DNA from: Xylanibacter ruminicola
GTDB lineage: Bacteria > Bacteroidota > Bacteroidia > Bacteroidales > Bacteroidaceae
Reading direction: 5' to 3'
Length of the DNA: 64,000 nucleotides
Assembly (NCBI RefSeq): GCF_900142525.1
Contig: NZ_FRBD01000014.1
Coordinates: forward strand, 1-64,000
Positions 1 through 7,800 of the stretch are shown piece after piece. The notes beneath the pieces were generated by a model. It searched no databases. It worked only from the letters and a program-made list of their open reading frames with translations, and was not told where the DNA came from. The translations under genes were made by a program, and so were the position numbers. Position 1 is the stretch's first letter; each line of letters starts with the position of its first letter.

Positions 1-254
1 GGAATGCGAATAGCAATCACATGACGGGCTGCGCGTGTGATATAAGAGTGAGTGGCATGGAACAGGCGCTGAGATATGCAGTGATCTTGCTGGATTATGC
101 TGATGAAAGCAAGCAGGAGTTTGACGAACTGCTGATAGAGCGTCGCTCGGCTTCGCCGCTTGGCTCGTCCAAGAATCGCTACGGTGCCATCTGGCTGCAC
201 TTTGCGGTGCGTCCTTCTAATAACAGAAGGAAAATAAGCTTTATAAATGCGTGA
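1..254 (+). CDS. Peptidase M15 family zinc D-Ala-D-Ala carboxypeptidase/endolysin, 3' part only
   Basis: The reading frame is open from base 3 and the 5' end lies outside the window. The visible part begins just before SNHMTGCACDI, which fits the M15 S-x-H-x-x-G-x-A-x-D-I zinc motif (His and Asp ligands). It ends with AIWLHFAVRP, which fits the W-x-H segment supplying the last zinc ligand. Family members cut D-Ala-containing peptidoglycan peptides and are found as cell-wall enzymes or phage lysins. Ten residues, RSASPLGSSK, sit between DELLIER-R and N-RYGAIW and are encoded by a 30-bp repeat shared with rsmG. Without them the sequence would read ER-NRYGAIWLHF, a natural family sequence. Family assignment is good; cellular role cannot be told from this fragment. 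Confidence 0.72.
   Translation, partial: NANSNHMTGCACDIRVSGMEQALRYAVILLDYADESKQEFDELLIERRSASPLGSSKNRYGAIWLHFAVRPSNNRRKISFINA
144..173 (+). repeat. 30-bp in-frame palindrome-like element, copy A
   Basis: Thirty bases starting CGCTCGGCTTCGCCG, directly before an AAT codon, insert RSASPLGSSK into the M15 peptidase. It matches copy B in rsmG (4414-4443) at 27 of 30 positions and in the same reading frame. It matches copy C (32699-32728) at 27 of 30. The core CGGCTTCGCCG can fold as a small hairpin. Confidence 0.75.
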
Positions 255-268
255 AATAATGTTTAATC

Positions 269-300
269 CTTGCCTGCAAAGAATAAAATTCTTATCTTTG
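269..300 (+). promoter_or_regulatory. Bacteroidetes-type promoter for exonuclease III
   Basis: CTTG (269-272), 20 bases, then TATCTTTG (293-300) fits the Bacteroidetes -33/-7 consensus with one mismatch in the -33 box. Confidence 0.55.
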
Positions 301-305
301 CAGGC
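272..305. other. Inverted repeat overlapping the promoter
   Basis: GCCTGCAAAG (272-281) and CTTTGCAGGC (296-305) are perfect 10-base arms around a 14-base spacer. The right arm overlaps the -7 box. It could be an operator or a hairpin ending the upstream gene; no T-run follows it, which argues against a standard terminator. Confidence 0.5.
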
Positions 306-341
306 AATTAGATAACCACAAACATGATGATAAGACCTGTT

Positions 342-1094
342 ATGAAACTGATAAGTTGGAACGTGAATGGCCTGAGGGCTTGTGAGGGAAAGGGATTTAG
401 TGAGGTGTTTCGCGAGTTGGATGCCGACTTCTTCTGTCTGCAGGAGACAAAGATGCAGGCGGGGCAGCTGGACCTGCAGTTCGAGGGCTACGAGAGCTAC
501 TGGAACTACGCCGAGAAGAAGGGCTACAGCGGCACGGCCATCTACACCAAGCACAAGCCGCTGAGCGTGACGTACGGCATTGGCATAGACGAGCACGACC
601 ACGAGGGGCGCGTGATAACACTGGAGATGGAGGCGTTCTATCTGGTGTGCTGCTACACGCCGAACTCGCAGGACGGGCTGAAGCGACTGGACTACCGAAT
701 GACGTGGGAGGACGACTTCCGTGCCTATCTGAAGGCGCTAGACCAGAAGAAACCCGTGATACTGTGTGGCGACCTGAACGTGGCCCACGAGGAGATTGAC
801 CTGAAGAACCCGAAGACCAACCGCATGAATGCCGGATTTACCGACCAGGAGCGCGAGAAGTTCAGTACACTGCTGGCTTCAGGGTTTACCGACTCGTTCC
901 GCTATAAGTATCCTGAGCAAGTGACGTACTCGTGGTGGAGCTACCGATTCCAGGCCCGACAGAAGAATGCAGGGTGGCGTATTGACTACTTTGTGATTAG
1001 CAACCGGCTGCGCGAGCAGATGGATGATGCCCGTATACATACAGAAATACTGGGCAGCGATCACTGCCCAGTAGAGATAACTTTAAATTTTTAA
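342..1094 (+). CDS. xth: Exodeoxyribonuclease III (AP endonuclease, Xth/ExoA family)
   Basis: Mg-dependent endonuclease/exonuclease/phosphatase-fold enzyme that cuts DNA at abasic sites in base-excision repair. Visible motifs: N-terminal KLISWNVNGLRA, FCLQETKMQ with the metal-binding Glu, the Y-x-P segment YTPNSQ, GDLNVAHEEID with catalytic Asp and Asn, and the C-terminal GSDHCPVEI with catalytic Asp-His. Length (250 aa from this start) is normal. The frame also allows ATG at 324 or 327; 342 was chosen because the family begins at M-K-x-I-S-W-N. The gene is monocistronic, ending 15 bases before a convergent lipoprotein gene. Confidence 0.95.
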   Translation: MKLISWNVNGLRACEGKGFSEVFRELDADFFCLQETKMQAGQLDLQFEGYESYWNYAEKKGYSGTAIYTKHKPLSVTYGIGIDEHDHEGRVITLEMEAFYLVCCYTPNSQDGLKRLDYRMTWEDDFRAYLKALDQKKPVILCGDLNVAHEEIDLKNPKTNRMNAGFTDQEREKFSTLLASGFTDSFRYKYPEQVTYSWWSYRFQARQKNAGWRIDYFVISNRLREQMDDARIHTEILGSDHCPVEITLNF

Positions 1095-1109
1095 TAGAAA
1101 ATTTAAATG

Positions 1110-1703
1110 TTAGAGGCCGAGGCCTTTCTTCAGCTTGTCGGCACCAGCATCGATGGCATCGTTGGCCTTCTTCTTGGCATCGTCTTGAGCAGCCTTAGCG
1201 GCATCCTCGGCAGCCTTCTTGGTATCGTCGACCACCTTGTTGGCAGCCTTCTTGGTGCTATCGATAGCAGCCTGGCCGGCATCCTGAATACCACCTACAG
1301 CAGCGCTTACTGTGCTGACAAATGTCTCGGCAGGAGTCTCGGTGATGGCTGAAACAGCAGCCGAAACGGCAGCGTTATCGCCAGCAAAGGCCTTGATCTT
1401 GTCGGAATTCTCTTTCAGGAAATCCTGCACCTTGGTTACATACTCCTTGGCAAGCTCGGGGTTGGTGGTGAGGAACTCCTGAACCTTCTGCTGAACGGTG
1501 GCCAGAACCTCCTGGAGCTTGCTGGCATCCTTGGCCTCGATCTGCTCAGAGAGTGCGGCGGTGATAGCACCTACTGCCTCGTCGACATTCTGATCGTCGA
1601 CTGATACGCTGTCGGCAACTTCGGCTGGAGCCTGAGTCTTGTTACCACAAGATGCGAAACCAATGGCTAAGCAGGCCATTACTGCGAAAAGAACTTTTTT
1701 CAT
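1110..1703 (-). CDS. Ala/Lys-rich helical lipoprotein of unknown function
   Basis: Predicted lipoprotein of 197 aa. MKKVLFAVMACLAIGFASC is a short signal with the lipidated Cys at residue 19. The mature part begins acidic (ADSVSVDDQNVDE), continues as amphipathic helix, and ends with about 60 residues of repeating AAxxAxxKKA-type sequence (KKAANKVVDDTKKAAEDAAK). This composition resembles LEA-like/YtxH-type helical envelope proteins, but no specific family is recognised. The ATG at 1703 was chosen because it opens the signal peptide; the frame runs further upstream without a plausible start. Confidence 0.8.
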   Translation of the reverse strand: MKKVLFAVMACLAIGFASCGNKTQAPAEVADSVSVDDQNVDEAVGAITAALSEQIEAKDASKLQEVLATVQQKVQEFLTTNPELAKEYVTKVQDFLKENSDKIKAFAGDNAAVSAAVSAITETPAETFVSTVSAAVGGIQDAGQAAIDSTKKAANKVVDDTKKAAEDAAKAAQDDAKKKANDAIDAGADKLKKGLGL

Positions 1704-1754
1704 AATGCTTTGATTTTTAAGTAAAACAATAAAAAATGACTTGATATGTGGCAA

Positions 1755-1762
1755 CAAAAGTA
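1755..1762 (-). promoter_or_regulatory. -7 box for the Ala/Lys-rich lipoprotein
   Basis: TACTTTTG on the minus strand, about 50 bases upstream of the ATG. A TTTG lies 23 bases further upstream, slightly long for the consensus spacing. It is divergent from the SulP promoter. Confidence 0.4.
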
Positions 1763-1790
1763 CACTAATTTAGAATATGTAAGCGCAAAG

Positions 1791-1822
1791 TTTGCTACTT
1801 TTTTATTTTTTTTATACTTTTG
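1791..1822 (+). promoter_or_regulatory. Bacteroidetes-type promoter for the SulP permease
   Basis: TTTG (1791-1794), exactly 20 bases, then TACTTTTG (1815-1822), about 40 bases before the start codon. Confidence 0.65.
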
Positions 1823-1862
1823 CACCCGTTTTTCAAGGTAACAACAAGGTATTTATAGAATA

Positions 1863-3563
1863 ATGATGACAACATTAGCATTCAAGCCGAAGCTTTTGTC
1901 GACACTTCGGCACTACAACAAACAACAATTTACCACCGACCTGCTGGCCGGTATCATCGTGGGTATCGTGGCGCTGCCTCTGGCCATTGCTTTCGGTATC
2001 GCATCGGGCGTAACCCCTGAGAAGGGTATTATTACAGCTATTGTAGCAGGACTCATCGTATCGCTGCTGGGCGGTTCGAAGGTGCAGATAGGCGGTCCTA
2101 CAGGTGCATTTATCATCATCATCTACGGCATTATCCAGCAGTACGGATTCGAGGGACTGACCATTGCCACGCTGATGGCGGGTGTGTTTCTGATACTGTT
2201 TGGCGTGCTGCATCTGGGCACTATCATCAAGTATATTCCTTACCCCATTGTGGTAGGTTTTACCAGTGGTATCGCCCTCACCATCTTTACCACTCAGATC
2301 AAAGATCTGTTCGGACTCACCATGGAGAGCGTGCCAAGCGACTTTATCGAGAAGTGGATAGCCTACATCAGCGACTTTGGAACCATCGACTGGTGGAGCG
2401 CCGCCGTGGGTATAGGCTCGGTAGCCGTGATTGCTACGTGGCCCATGATTGCTAAATATAATAATGTGCTGAAGAAGTTGCCCGGAAGTCTGATTGCCAT
2501 TATCGTGATGACCGTGGTAGTGCTGCTGCTGAAGCAGTATGCAGGTGTGGACAGCGTGGAGACCATCGGTGACCGATTCTCAATATCGAACCAGTTGCCC
2601 GATGCCGAGATGCCTTCGCTTTCGTGGAATGTTATAAAGGGTTTGGTTTCGCCAGCTATCACTATCGCCATTCTTGGTGCTATAGAATCTTTGCTTTCGG
2701 CCACGGTGGCCGATGGTGTGATTGGCGACCGCCACGACTCTAATACCGAGCTGATAGCTCAGGGTGTGGCCAACCTGGCTAGCCCCATATTCGGCGGTAT
2801 CCCCGCTACAGGTGCCATCGCACGTACTATGACTAATATCAACAACGGCGGTCGTACCCCAGTGGCTGGTATCGTGCATGCGGCTGTATTGCTGCTCATC
2901 TTCCTGTTCCTCATGCCGCTGGCCCAGTACATACCAATGGCCTGCTTGGCTGGTGTGCTGGTTATCGTGAGCTACAACATGAGCGGATGGCGCTCGTTTG
3001 CTTCGATCATGAAGAACCCCAAGAGCGATATCATCGTGCTGTGCGTGACCTTCCTGCTCACCGTGATCTTCGACCTCACCATCGCCATCGAGGTAGGATT
3101 GATTTGCGCTTGCTTGCTGTTTATGCGTCGTATGGCCGAGACTACCGACGTGAAGGTGATTAGCGACGAGATTGACCCCGAGGAGGAGCAGAGCGACTTC
3201 CAGATGGGTAACCTGGAGCACCTGACAATACCCGAGGGCGTAGAGGTGTACGAGATTAACGGTCCTTACTTCTTTGGTGCCGGTAACAAGTTTGAAGACC
3301 TGATGGCCACCATGGGGCATAAGCGTCCGAAGGTAAGAATCATCCGCATGCGTAAGGTGCCATTTGTTGACTCAACAGGTATCCACAACCTGACTAACCT
3401 CTGCCTGATGAGTCAGAAGGAGGGTATACAGGTGGTGCTGTCGGGTGTAAATGCTAAGGTGCAGGATGTGCTGCACAAGGCTGGATTCGACCAGATGCTG
3501 GGCGAGGAGAATATCTGCTCGCACATCAATATTGCCTTAGAACGAGCCAGACAGCTCGTTTAA
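1863..3563 (+). CDS. SulP-family anion permease with STAS domain
   Basis: Inner-membrane secondary transporter of the SLC26/SulP family (sulfate, bicarbonate or dicarboxylate). Residues about 20-410 are a chain of hydrophobic segments with family-type sequences, including ADLLAGI-like TTDLLAGIIVGIVALPLAIAF and the GGSKVQIGGPTGAF segment. Residues about 440-560 form a cytoplasmic STAS domain with the diagnostic VDSTGIHNL turn. Length (566 aa) is normal. It stands alone with its own promoter. No carbonic anhydrase or sulfate-assimilation gene is next to it, so the anion cannot be chosen from context. Confidence 0.93.
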   Translation: MMTTLAFKPKLLSTLRHYNKQQFTTDLLAGIIVGIVALPLAIAFGIASGVTPEKGIITAIVAGLIVSLLGGSKVQIGGPTGAFIIIIYGIIQQYGFEGLTIATLMAGVFLILFGVLHLGTIIKYIPYPIVVGFTSGIALTIFTTQIKDLFGLTMESVPSDFIEKWIAYISDFGTIDWWSAAVGIGSVAVIATWPMIAKYNNVLKKLPGSLIAIIVMTVVVLLLKQYAGVDSVETIGDRFSISNQLPDAEMPSLSWNVIKGLVSPAITIAILGAIESLLSATVADGVIGDRHDSNTELIAQGVANLASPIFGGIPATGAIARTMTNINNGGRTPVAGIVHAAVLLLIFLFLMPLAQYIPMACLAGVLVIVSYNMSGWRSFASIMKNPKSDIIVLCVTFLLTVIFDLTIAIEVGLICACLLFMRRMAETTDVKVISDEIDPEEEQSDFQMGNLEHLTIPEGVEVYEINGPYFFGAGNKFEDLMATMGHKRPKVRIIRMRKVPFVDSTGIHNLTNLCLMSQKEGIQVVLSGVNAKVQDVLHKAGFDQMLGEENICSHINIALERARQLV

Positions 3564-3614
3564 GGGAAGTTATCGCGATCTGCGATCGCTTGGAATTTAA
3601 AAGGACCTTCCCTT
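3562..3614. terminator. Nested inverted repeats between convergent genes
   Basis: AAGGGAAG (3562-3569) pairs with CTTCCCTT (3607-3614). Inside lies a second hairpin, GCGATC-TGC-GATCGC. The structure fills the gap between the SulP gene and the oppositely oriented hydrolase gene, so it probably ends transcription from one or both sides. T-runs are weak. Confidence 0.45.
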
Positions 3615-4261
3615 TAATTCCTCATATATGGGTTATATGCCATTTCGTCGCTGATGGTGGTTTTTGGACCATGGCCGCAGTAAACGGTGGTATCAGCGGG
3701 GAGTTGAGCTAATGTTTTGTTCAGACTGTTCAGTATGTCTTCATAGCTACCGCGCTCAAAATCGGTGCGGCCAATGCTCATGCGGAATAGTGTGTCGCCA
3801 GTAAAGGCCACTTTCTCTTCCTCGCAATAAAAGGTAACGCCACCAGGCGTATGGCCTGGAGTGCGAAGTATCTGCAGCTGGTGGGTGCCAAAGCGGATGA
3901 CCTCGTCGGGGGCGAAGAAATGATCGGGTTTGGGATACTGACATCGTAGCTTGATGCCTGCCATGGCGTAGAACTGACCGGGGAGGTCGGAAATGAGCCA
4001 CTCATCTTCTGCTGCTATCTCCGGTTTCAATCCCCATGTATCATAGACGGTGTTCATGCCGAAGTTATGGTCGAAATGACCATGGGTACACAGCAGGTGT
4101 ACAGGCTTGAGATTGTTGGTGCTGATATAGTTGACAAGTGCCTCGCGCTCGGCATCGTAATAGGCGCCGCAGTCGATGATGACACACTCGAGGGTATCAT
4201 CGCTTACCACATAGGTATTCTCCTGAAGGAGATTGAAACAGAATGTCTGGATGTTAAGCAT
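3614..4261 (-). CDS. Metallo-beta-lactamase-fold hydrolase (glyoxalase II-like)
   Basis: Cytoplasmic zinc hydrolase of 215 aa. It has the binuclear zinc motif THGHFDHNFG (H-x-H-x-D-H), a later His in RTPGHTPGG, an Asp in FTGDTLF and the final CGHGPKT. This matches the compact YcbL-type subgroup of hydroxyacylglutathione-hydrolase-like proteins; the true thioester substrate is unknown. The start codon overlaps the rsmG stop by one base (TAATG), so the two are translationally coupled. It is last in a three-gene operon. Confidence 0.88.
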   Translation of the reverse strand: MLNIQTFCFNLLQENTYVVSDDTLECVIIDCGAYYDAEREALVNYISTNNLKPVHLLCTHGHFDHNFGMNTVYDTWGLKPEIAAEDEWLISDLPGQFYAMAGIKLRCQYPKPDHFFAPDEVIRFGTHQLQILRTPGHTPGGVTFYCEEEKVAFTGDTLFRMSIGRTDFERGSYEDILNSLNKTLAQLPADTTVYCGHGPKTTISDEMAYNPYMRN

Positions 4262-4917
4262 TACAATGGGAGATAGATGACGTACTTTTCTTTAAACCAC
4301 TCCTCCTTGAAGAATCGCGAAATATCGGTGGTTTCTACTATCTTGTGATAGGGCTGCAGTTCGGCCTGCAGATTGCCGCCCTTGAGGCAGAGAACGCCAT
4401 TGGGAAGGGCATTCTTGACAGAGCCAAGCGGCGAAGCCGAGCGTTGCGAGGTCTTCGAGATGTTCTTGCGCATCAGCTTTACAAGGTCGGGCAGGGGCAT
4501 CACGGCACGGCTCACAATGAAGTCGTACTTATCCTTCTCGTCCTCGCCTCGCAGGTGGGTAGGGGCACAGTTTTTGAGTCCGATGGCATTGCACACCTCC
4601 TGAGCCACACGAATCTTCTTACCAGTGCCGTCGATGAGTTTGAACTGGCACTCGGGAAAGAGGATAGAGAGAGGCACACCAGGGAAACCGCCACCAGTAC
4701 CGAAATCGAGGATGCGGGTGCCTGGACGGAAGTTGATGATCTTGGCGATGGCCAGCGAGTGGAGCACGTGGTGCTGGTAGAGCTGGTCGATATCCTTGCG
4801 CGAAATAACATTGATCTTAGTATTCCAGTCGCGATACAGCTCGCCAAGCGCGGCAAACTGCTGGAGCTGGATGTCGGTAAGATTCGGAAAATATTTGTAG
4901 ACAATCTCTGCGTTCAT
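4261..4917 (-). CDS. rsmG: 16S rRNA m7G527 methyltransferase RsmG (GidB)
   Basis: SAM-dependent methyltransferase that makes m7G527 in 16S rRNA. Evidence: the N-terminal YYxxL-type segment (LYRDWNTKINVISRKD), the SAM motif ILDFGTGGGFPGVPLSI, FKLIDGTGKKIRVA and the catalytic-region VSRAVMPLPDLV. Residues 159-168 (RSASPLGSVK) are encoded by the 30-bp repeat at 4414-4443. Without them the text reads KTSQ-NALPNGVLCLKGG, as in other Bacteroidales. The insertion lies in a loop before the last strand pair, so activity may be kept. The start overlaps the stop of the upstream lipoprotein gene by four bases (ATGA). Confidence 0.93.
   Translation of the reverse strand: MNAEIVYKYFPNLTDIQLQQFAALGELYRDWNTKINVISRKDIDQLYQHHVLHSLAIAKIINFRPGTRILDFGTGGGFPGVPLSILFPECQFKLIDGTGKKIRVAQEVCNAIGLKNCAPTHLRGEDEKDKYDFIVSRAVMPLPDLVKLMRKNISKTSQRSASPLGSVKNALPNGVLCLKGGNLQAELQPYHKIVETTDISRFFKEEWFKEKYVIYLPL
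4414..4443 (-). repeat. 30-bp in-frame palindrome-like element, copy B
   Basis: On the coding strand of rsmG this inserts RSASPLGSVK immediately before an Asn codon (AAT), exactly as copy A does in the M15 peptidase. The two copies agree at 27 of 30 bases; the differences are confined to bases 24-26. Confidence 0.78.
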
Positions 4918-5723
4918 TGTAATGATTTTAAAAATTTGGGTTTGATAATGTTTCCCATCTGAGCATAGGTGAGAACCAGCTCGATGGTACCTAATTCGAG
5001 TGAAGCAATCTCAGAGGGATTGAAAATAAACGTGATGGTACTTTCGCCCACAATATAGTTCTGGGGCACGTACATATCTACCGTCTGTAGGTAGCCCTTG
5101 GCCTTGAGCGCATTGAGGTTGTTAACCTCTTCTTTCTCCATCAGCGCTTTTAGCAGAATCGGGGTGAGTTTAATCTCGTAGCCACTTACAAAAATATCGG
5201 AAGTCTTGATGTAATTGCCCGTAGTAGAGTAGAAGTTGATGGGCTGTAGCTCGTGTACGCTGTTGGCGTAGCCCTCGCTATAGTCGATGGTTGCCAGATA
5301 AGCCAGCGTGTTGCGCGATGTCTGCTCGGTAGTAGAGTTGATGATATAGTGAAACTCGTACCACGAGCGCTTAGTAGAGTCGGCTCGGTCTTCATTATAA
5401 AGCGGCAACATGTGTGAGCGATAGGTGAGGCAGTACTGCTCTACATACTGATCCATGGCGCCCTGCATGCTAACCCCCTCCTGATTGAAAAGGCGATAAA
5501 CCACCTCGGCATTTATCTTCTGTCCTACCTCGCCGCTCTCTTTGGTGGCACAAGCCATATTAAGGCTCACACTGCAAGAAGGCGACTGGGCTTCGTTGGA
5601 TAATTTGACGGATTTTTCGGCCTTGATTTTATCGAACATCAGCTTGCCTTCGTTATCGTTGCGACAACCCGTGAGAATTGCCATCAGCACCATGAGAAGA
5701 GTAAATTTAAGTCTATTTGACAT
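4914..5723 (-). CDS. Bacteroidales lipoprotein of unknown function
   Basis: Predicted outer- or inner-membrane lipoprotein of 269 aa. The signal RLKFTLLMVLMAILTGC places the lipidated Cys at residue 20. The mature protein has alternating beta-type sequence and no catalytic motif I can recognise. The C-terminal VGESTITFIFNPSEIASLELGT-type region resembles domains of unknown function common in Bacteroidales, which often carry a DUF3298/RsiV-like tail of this kind; that comparison is a guess. It is the first gene of the operon with rsmG and the hydrolase and has its own promoter. Confidence 0.8.
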   Translation of the reverse strand: MSNRLKFTLLMVLMAILTGCRNDNEGKLMFDKIKAEKSVKLSNEAQSPSCSVSLNMACATKESGEVGQKINAEVVYRLFNQEGVSMQGAMDQYVEQYCLTYRSHMLPLYNEDRADSTKRSWYEFHYIINSTTEQTSRNTLAYLATIDYSEGYANSVHELQPINFYSTTGNYIKTSDIFVSGYEIKLTPILLKALMEKEEVNNLNALKAKGYLQTVDMYVPQNYIVGESTITFIFNPSEIASLELGTIELVLTYAQMGNIIKPKFLKSLQ

Positions 5724-5745
5724 ACTATTTGCACATATTTTTGCG

Positions 5746-5777
5746 CAAAATTACACTAAAATCCCGAAAATAGCAAA
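5746..5777 (-). promoter_or_regulatory. Promoter of the lipoprotein-rsmG-hydrolase operon
   Basis: On the minus strand TTTG (5777-5774), 20 bases, then TAATTTTG (5753-5746), 23 bases before the ATG. Confidence 0.65.
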
Positions 5778-5795
5778 TATCTCGCAAAAAAATAC

Positions 5796-5803
5796 TAATT
5801 TTG
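5796..5803 (+). promoter_or_regulatory. -7 box for the MFS transporter
   Basis: TAATTTTG, 32 bases before the start codon. No TTTG lies at the expected -33 position. It is divergent from the operon promoter at 5746-5777. Confidence 0.4.
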
Positions 5804-5835
5804 CACCCGAATTAATGTCAAACTATTAAAATTGG

Positions 5836-7011
5836 ATGAATTCTCAGAGTACGCCCGTACATATTAGATTATGGCATAAGGACTTCTGGCTGATGGCAAT
5901 AGCCAACTTTCTGCTTACCATGACGGTATATATGCTGGTGCCAACGATGCCCCAATGGCTGGTAGAAAAACAGCAGTTGGGTATGGTTGATGCCGGTATA
6001 GCCATGGGTGCCTTTGGCGTGGGCCTGTTTGCATTAGGCGCATTCATATCTTATCTGGTTCAGCACTACCGCCGCAATCTGGTGTGTATCTATGCGGTGC
6101 TGGCCGAAGCACTACTGTTAGGCGCGTTGTATTATGTCGACGGCCTGAACATGCGTGTGAATGATCCTATGATTATTATCATACACCGATTGTTGCAGGG
6201 AGCTGTTTTCGGATTGGCGCAGATGGTGCTTACAAGTACGCTGATTATAGACACCAGCGAGTCGTTTCAGCGCACCGAGGCCAACCACTCGGCAGCGTGG
6301 TTCTCGAGGTTTGCCCTGTCGATGGGCCCTATGGCTGGACTGCTGATAGGACGTATAGCCGGATTCCACTATGTGCTGCTATCTACCATTGTGTGTGCCA
6401 TAGCTGTAGCTGTGTTGGTGCTGACAGTGAACTTCCCCTTCCGTGCGCCTCAGGACGATATCCCGACAGTGAGTCTGGATCGCTTCTTCCTGCCTCACGG
6501 TTTCCCGTTGTTTGTTAATCTGCAGCTCATTACGCTGGCAGTAGGTATCATCCTTTCAGTGGTGCTCGACGAGCACTTCTACTCGATGATGATGATGGGA
6601 TTTGCCGCAGCCATATTGGCACAGAGGTTTGTGTTTAAGGATGCCGAACTGAAAAGTGAGGTGGTGACAGGACTGATACTGATGGGTGCCGCACTACTGA
6701 TGATGTTAACCCGCAACCTGCCAATAGTGATGATAGCTGCACCGCTGTTTATCGGTATGGGTACCGGACTGATTGGATCGCGATTCCTGCTGTTCTTTAT
6801 CAAGCTGAGCCGCCATTGTCAGCGAGGTACATCGCAAAGCACATTCCTGCTGGGATGGGAGAGCGGTATAGCTTGGGGTGTAGGCATAGGATTGGCTGTG
6901 TTCCAAGGCGACACTACTTCGGCACTCGTTGCCGCATTGATACTTACGATAGTGGCATTGGCTATGTATCACTTTACGCACGTATGGTTTACTAATAACA
7001 AAAACAGATAA
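5836..7011 (+). CDS. Major facilitator superfamily transporter
   Basis: Inner-membrane protein of 391 aa with about 12 hydrophobic segments. MFS signs include the first helix FWLMAIANFLLTMTVYMLVPTMPQWL, a glycine-rich helix 2 (GIAMGAFGVGLFALG) and the loop-like sequence YLVQHYRRN. A second charged loop (FIKLSRHCQRGTSQS) precedes helix 11. The substrate is not deducible; related Bacteroidales proteins are annotated as drug or sugar MFS exporters. It ends six bases before the potassium-channel gene, so the two are probably cotranscribed. Confidence 0.85.
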   Translation: MNSQSTPVHIRLWHKDFWLMAIANFLLTMTVYMLVPTMPQWLVEKQQLGMVDAGIAMGAFGVGLFALGAFISYLVQHYRRNLVCIYAVLAEALLLGALYYVDGLNMRVNDPMIIIIHRLLQGAVFGLAQMVLTSTLIIDTSESFQRTEANHSAAWFSRFALSMGPMAGLLIGRIAGFHYVLLSTIVCAIAVAVLVLTVNFPFRAPQDDIPTVSLDRFFLPHGFPLFVNLQLITLAVGIILSVVLDEHFYSMMMMGFAAAILAQRFVFKDAELKSEVVTGLILMGAALLMMLTRNLPIVMIAAPLFIGMGTGLIGSRFLLFFIKLSRHCQRGTSQSTFLLGWESGIAWGVGIGLAVFQGDTTSALVAALILTIVALAMYHFTHVWFTNNKNR

Positions 7012-7017
7012 AAAACT

Positions 7018-7800
7018 ATGGAAACAAATTGGCGCAAGTTTATTCATGATATGGTGAAAACACCAAAGGTTAGCATAGGTTCTCGCATATATGGCGGCAT
7101 AATGCTGTTTGCCATTATTTTTGGCGTGTTACCGCTGATGTTCCGTCACTACAACAAATGGTTCTGGTGGATGGACCTGATATCGAGTCTGCTCTTTATC
7201 ATAGACTACATATTCAGATGGTGTACCGCCGATTTCGAATCGAAATACAAGGACTGGCGTGCGTATGCGGTTTATCCGTTCACACCCATGGCTATTATCG
7301 ACTTGCTGTCAATTCTGCCTGTATTCAACATGATTTCGCCAACGTTCAAGGTGGTTCGTGTGTCGCGTCTGTTGAAATTGTTGCGTATATTCAAGGTGAT
7401 AAGATATTTTGAGCCGTTGATGATTATTGTGGCCGTGATACGCCGTCAGGGAAAGATACTCTGGACGGTGGCATCGCTGTCGCTATTCTATATTTTTATT
7501 ACCGCCCTCATCATGTTTAATGCCGAGGAGGATATTAATCCGGTTACGGGACAATTGCTGTTCCGCGACTTCTTTGATGCATTCTATTGGGCTGCATGTA
7601 CGCTTACCACTGTGGGATATGGCGATTTGTATCCCATCTCTAATACCGGGCGTGTAATCAGTATCCTTTCGTCTATCGTAGGTATCGCCATCATCGCCTT
7701 GCCGTCGGGTATTATTACGGCAGGCTATATGGACGAGTTGAAGCAACGCAAGGAGCTAAAGGAGCGCGAAGAGAAAGCTCCCTTAGCCTCGGCAGAGTGA
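7018..7800 (+). CDS. Voltage-gated-type potassium channel (ion transport protein)
   Basis: Six-transmembrane channel subunit of 260 aa. Helix S4 is visible as regularly spaced positive residues (VVRVSRLLKLLRIFKVIRYF), and the pore loop TLTTVGYGDLYP holds the potassium selectivity filter TVGYGD at about residues 197-202. S1 is LFAIIFGVLPLMF, S5 VASLSLFYIFITALIMF and S6 ISILSSIVGIAIIALPSGIITAGY. The C-terminus is a short charged helix with no RCK or cyclic-nucleotide domain. The last 18 bases overlap the oppositely transcribed addB. Confidence 0.93.
   Translation: METNWRKFIHDMVKTPKVSIGSRIYGGIMLFAIIFGVLPLMFRHYNKWFWWMDLISSLLFIIDYIFRWCTADFESKYKDWRAYAVYPFTPMAIIDLLSILPVFNMISPTFKVVRVSRLLKLLRIFKVIRYFEPLMIIVAVIRRQGKILWTVASLSLFYIFITALIMFNAEEDINPVTGQLLFRDFFDAFYWAACTLTTVGYGDLYPISNTGRVISILSSIVGIAIIALPSGIITAGYMDELKQRKELKEREEKAPLASAE

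Noticed and set aside
2580..3320. 246-codon minus-strand frame inside the SulP gene
   Set aside because: Antisense shadow of the SulP coding region with low-complexity His/Gln/Asp text and no family match.
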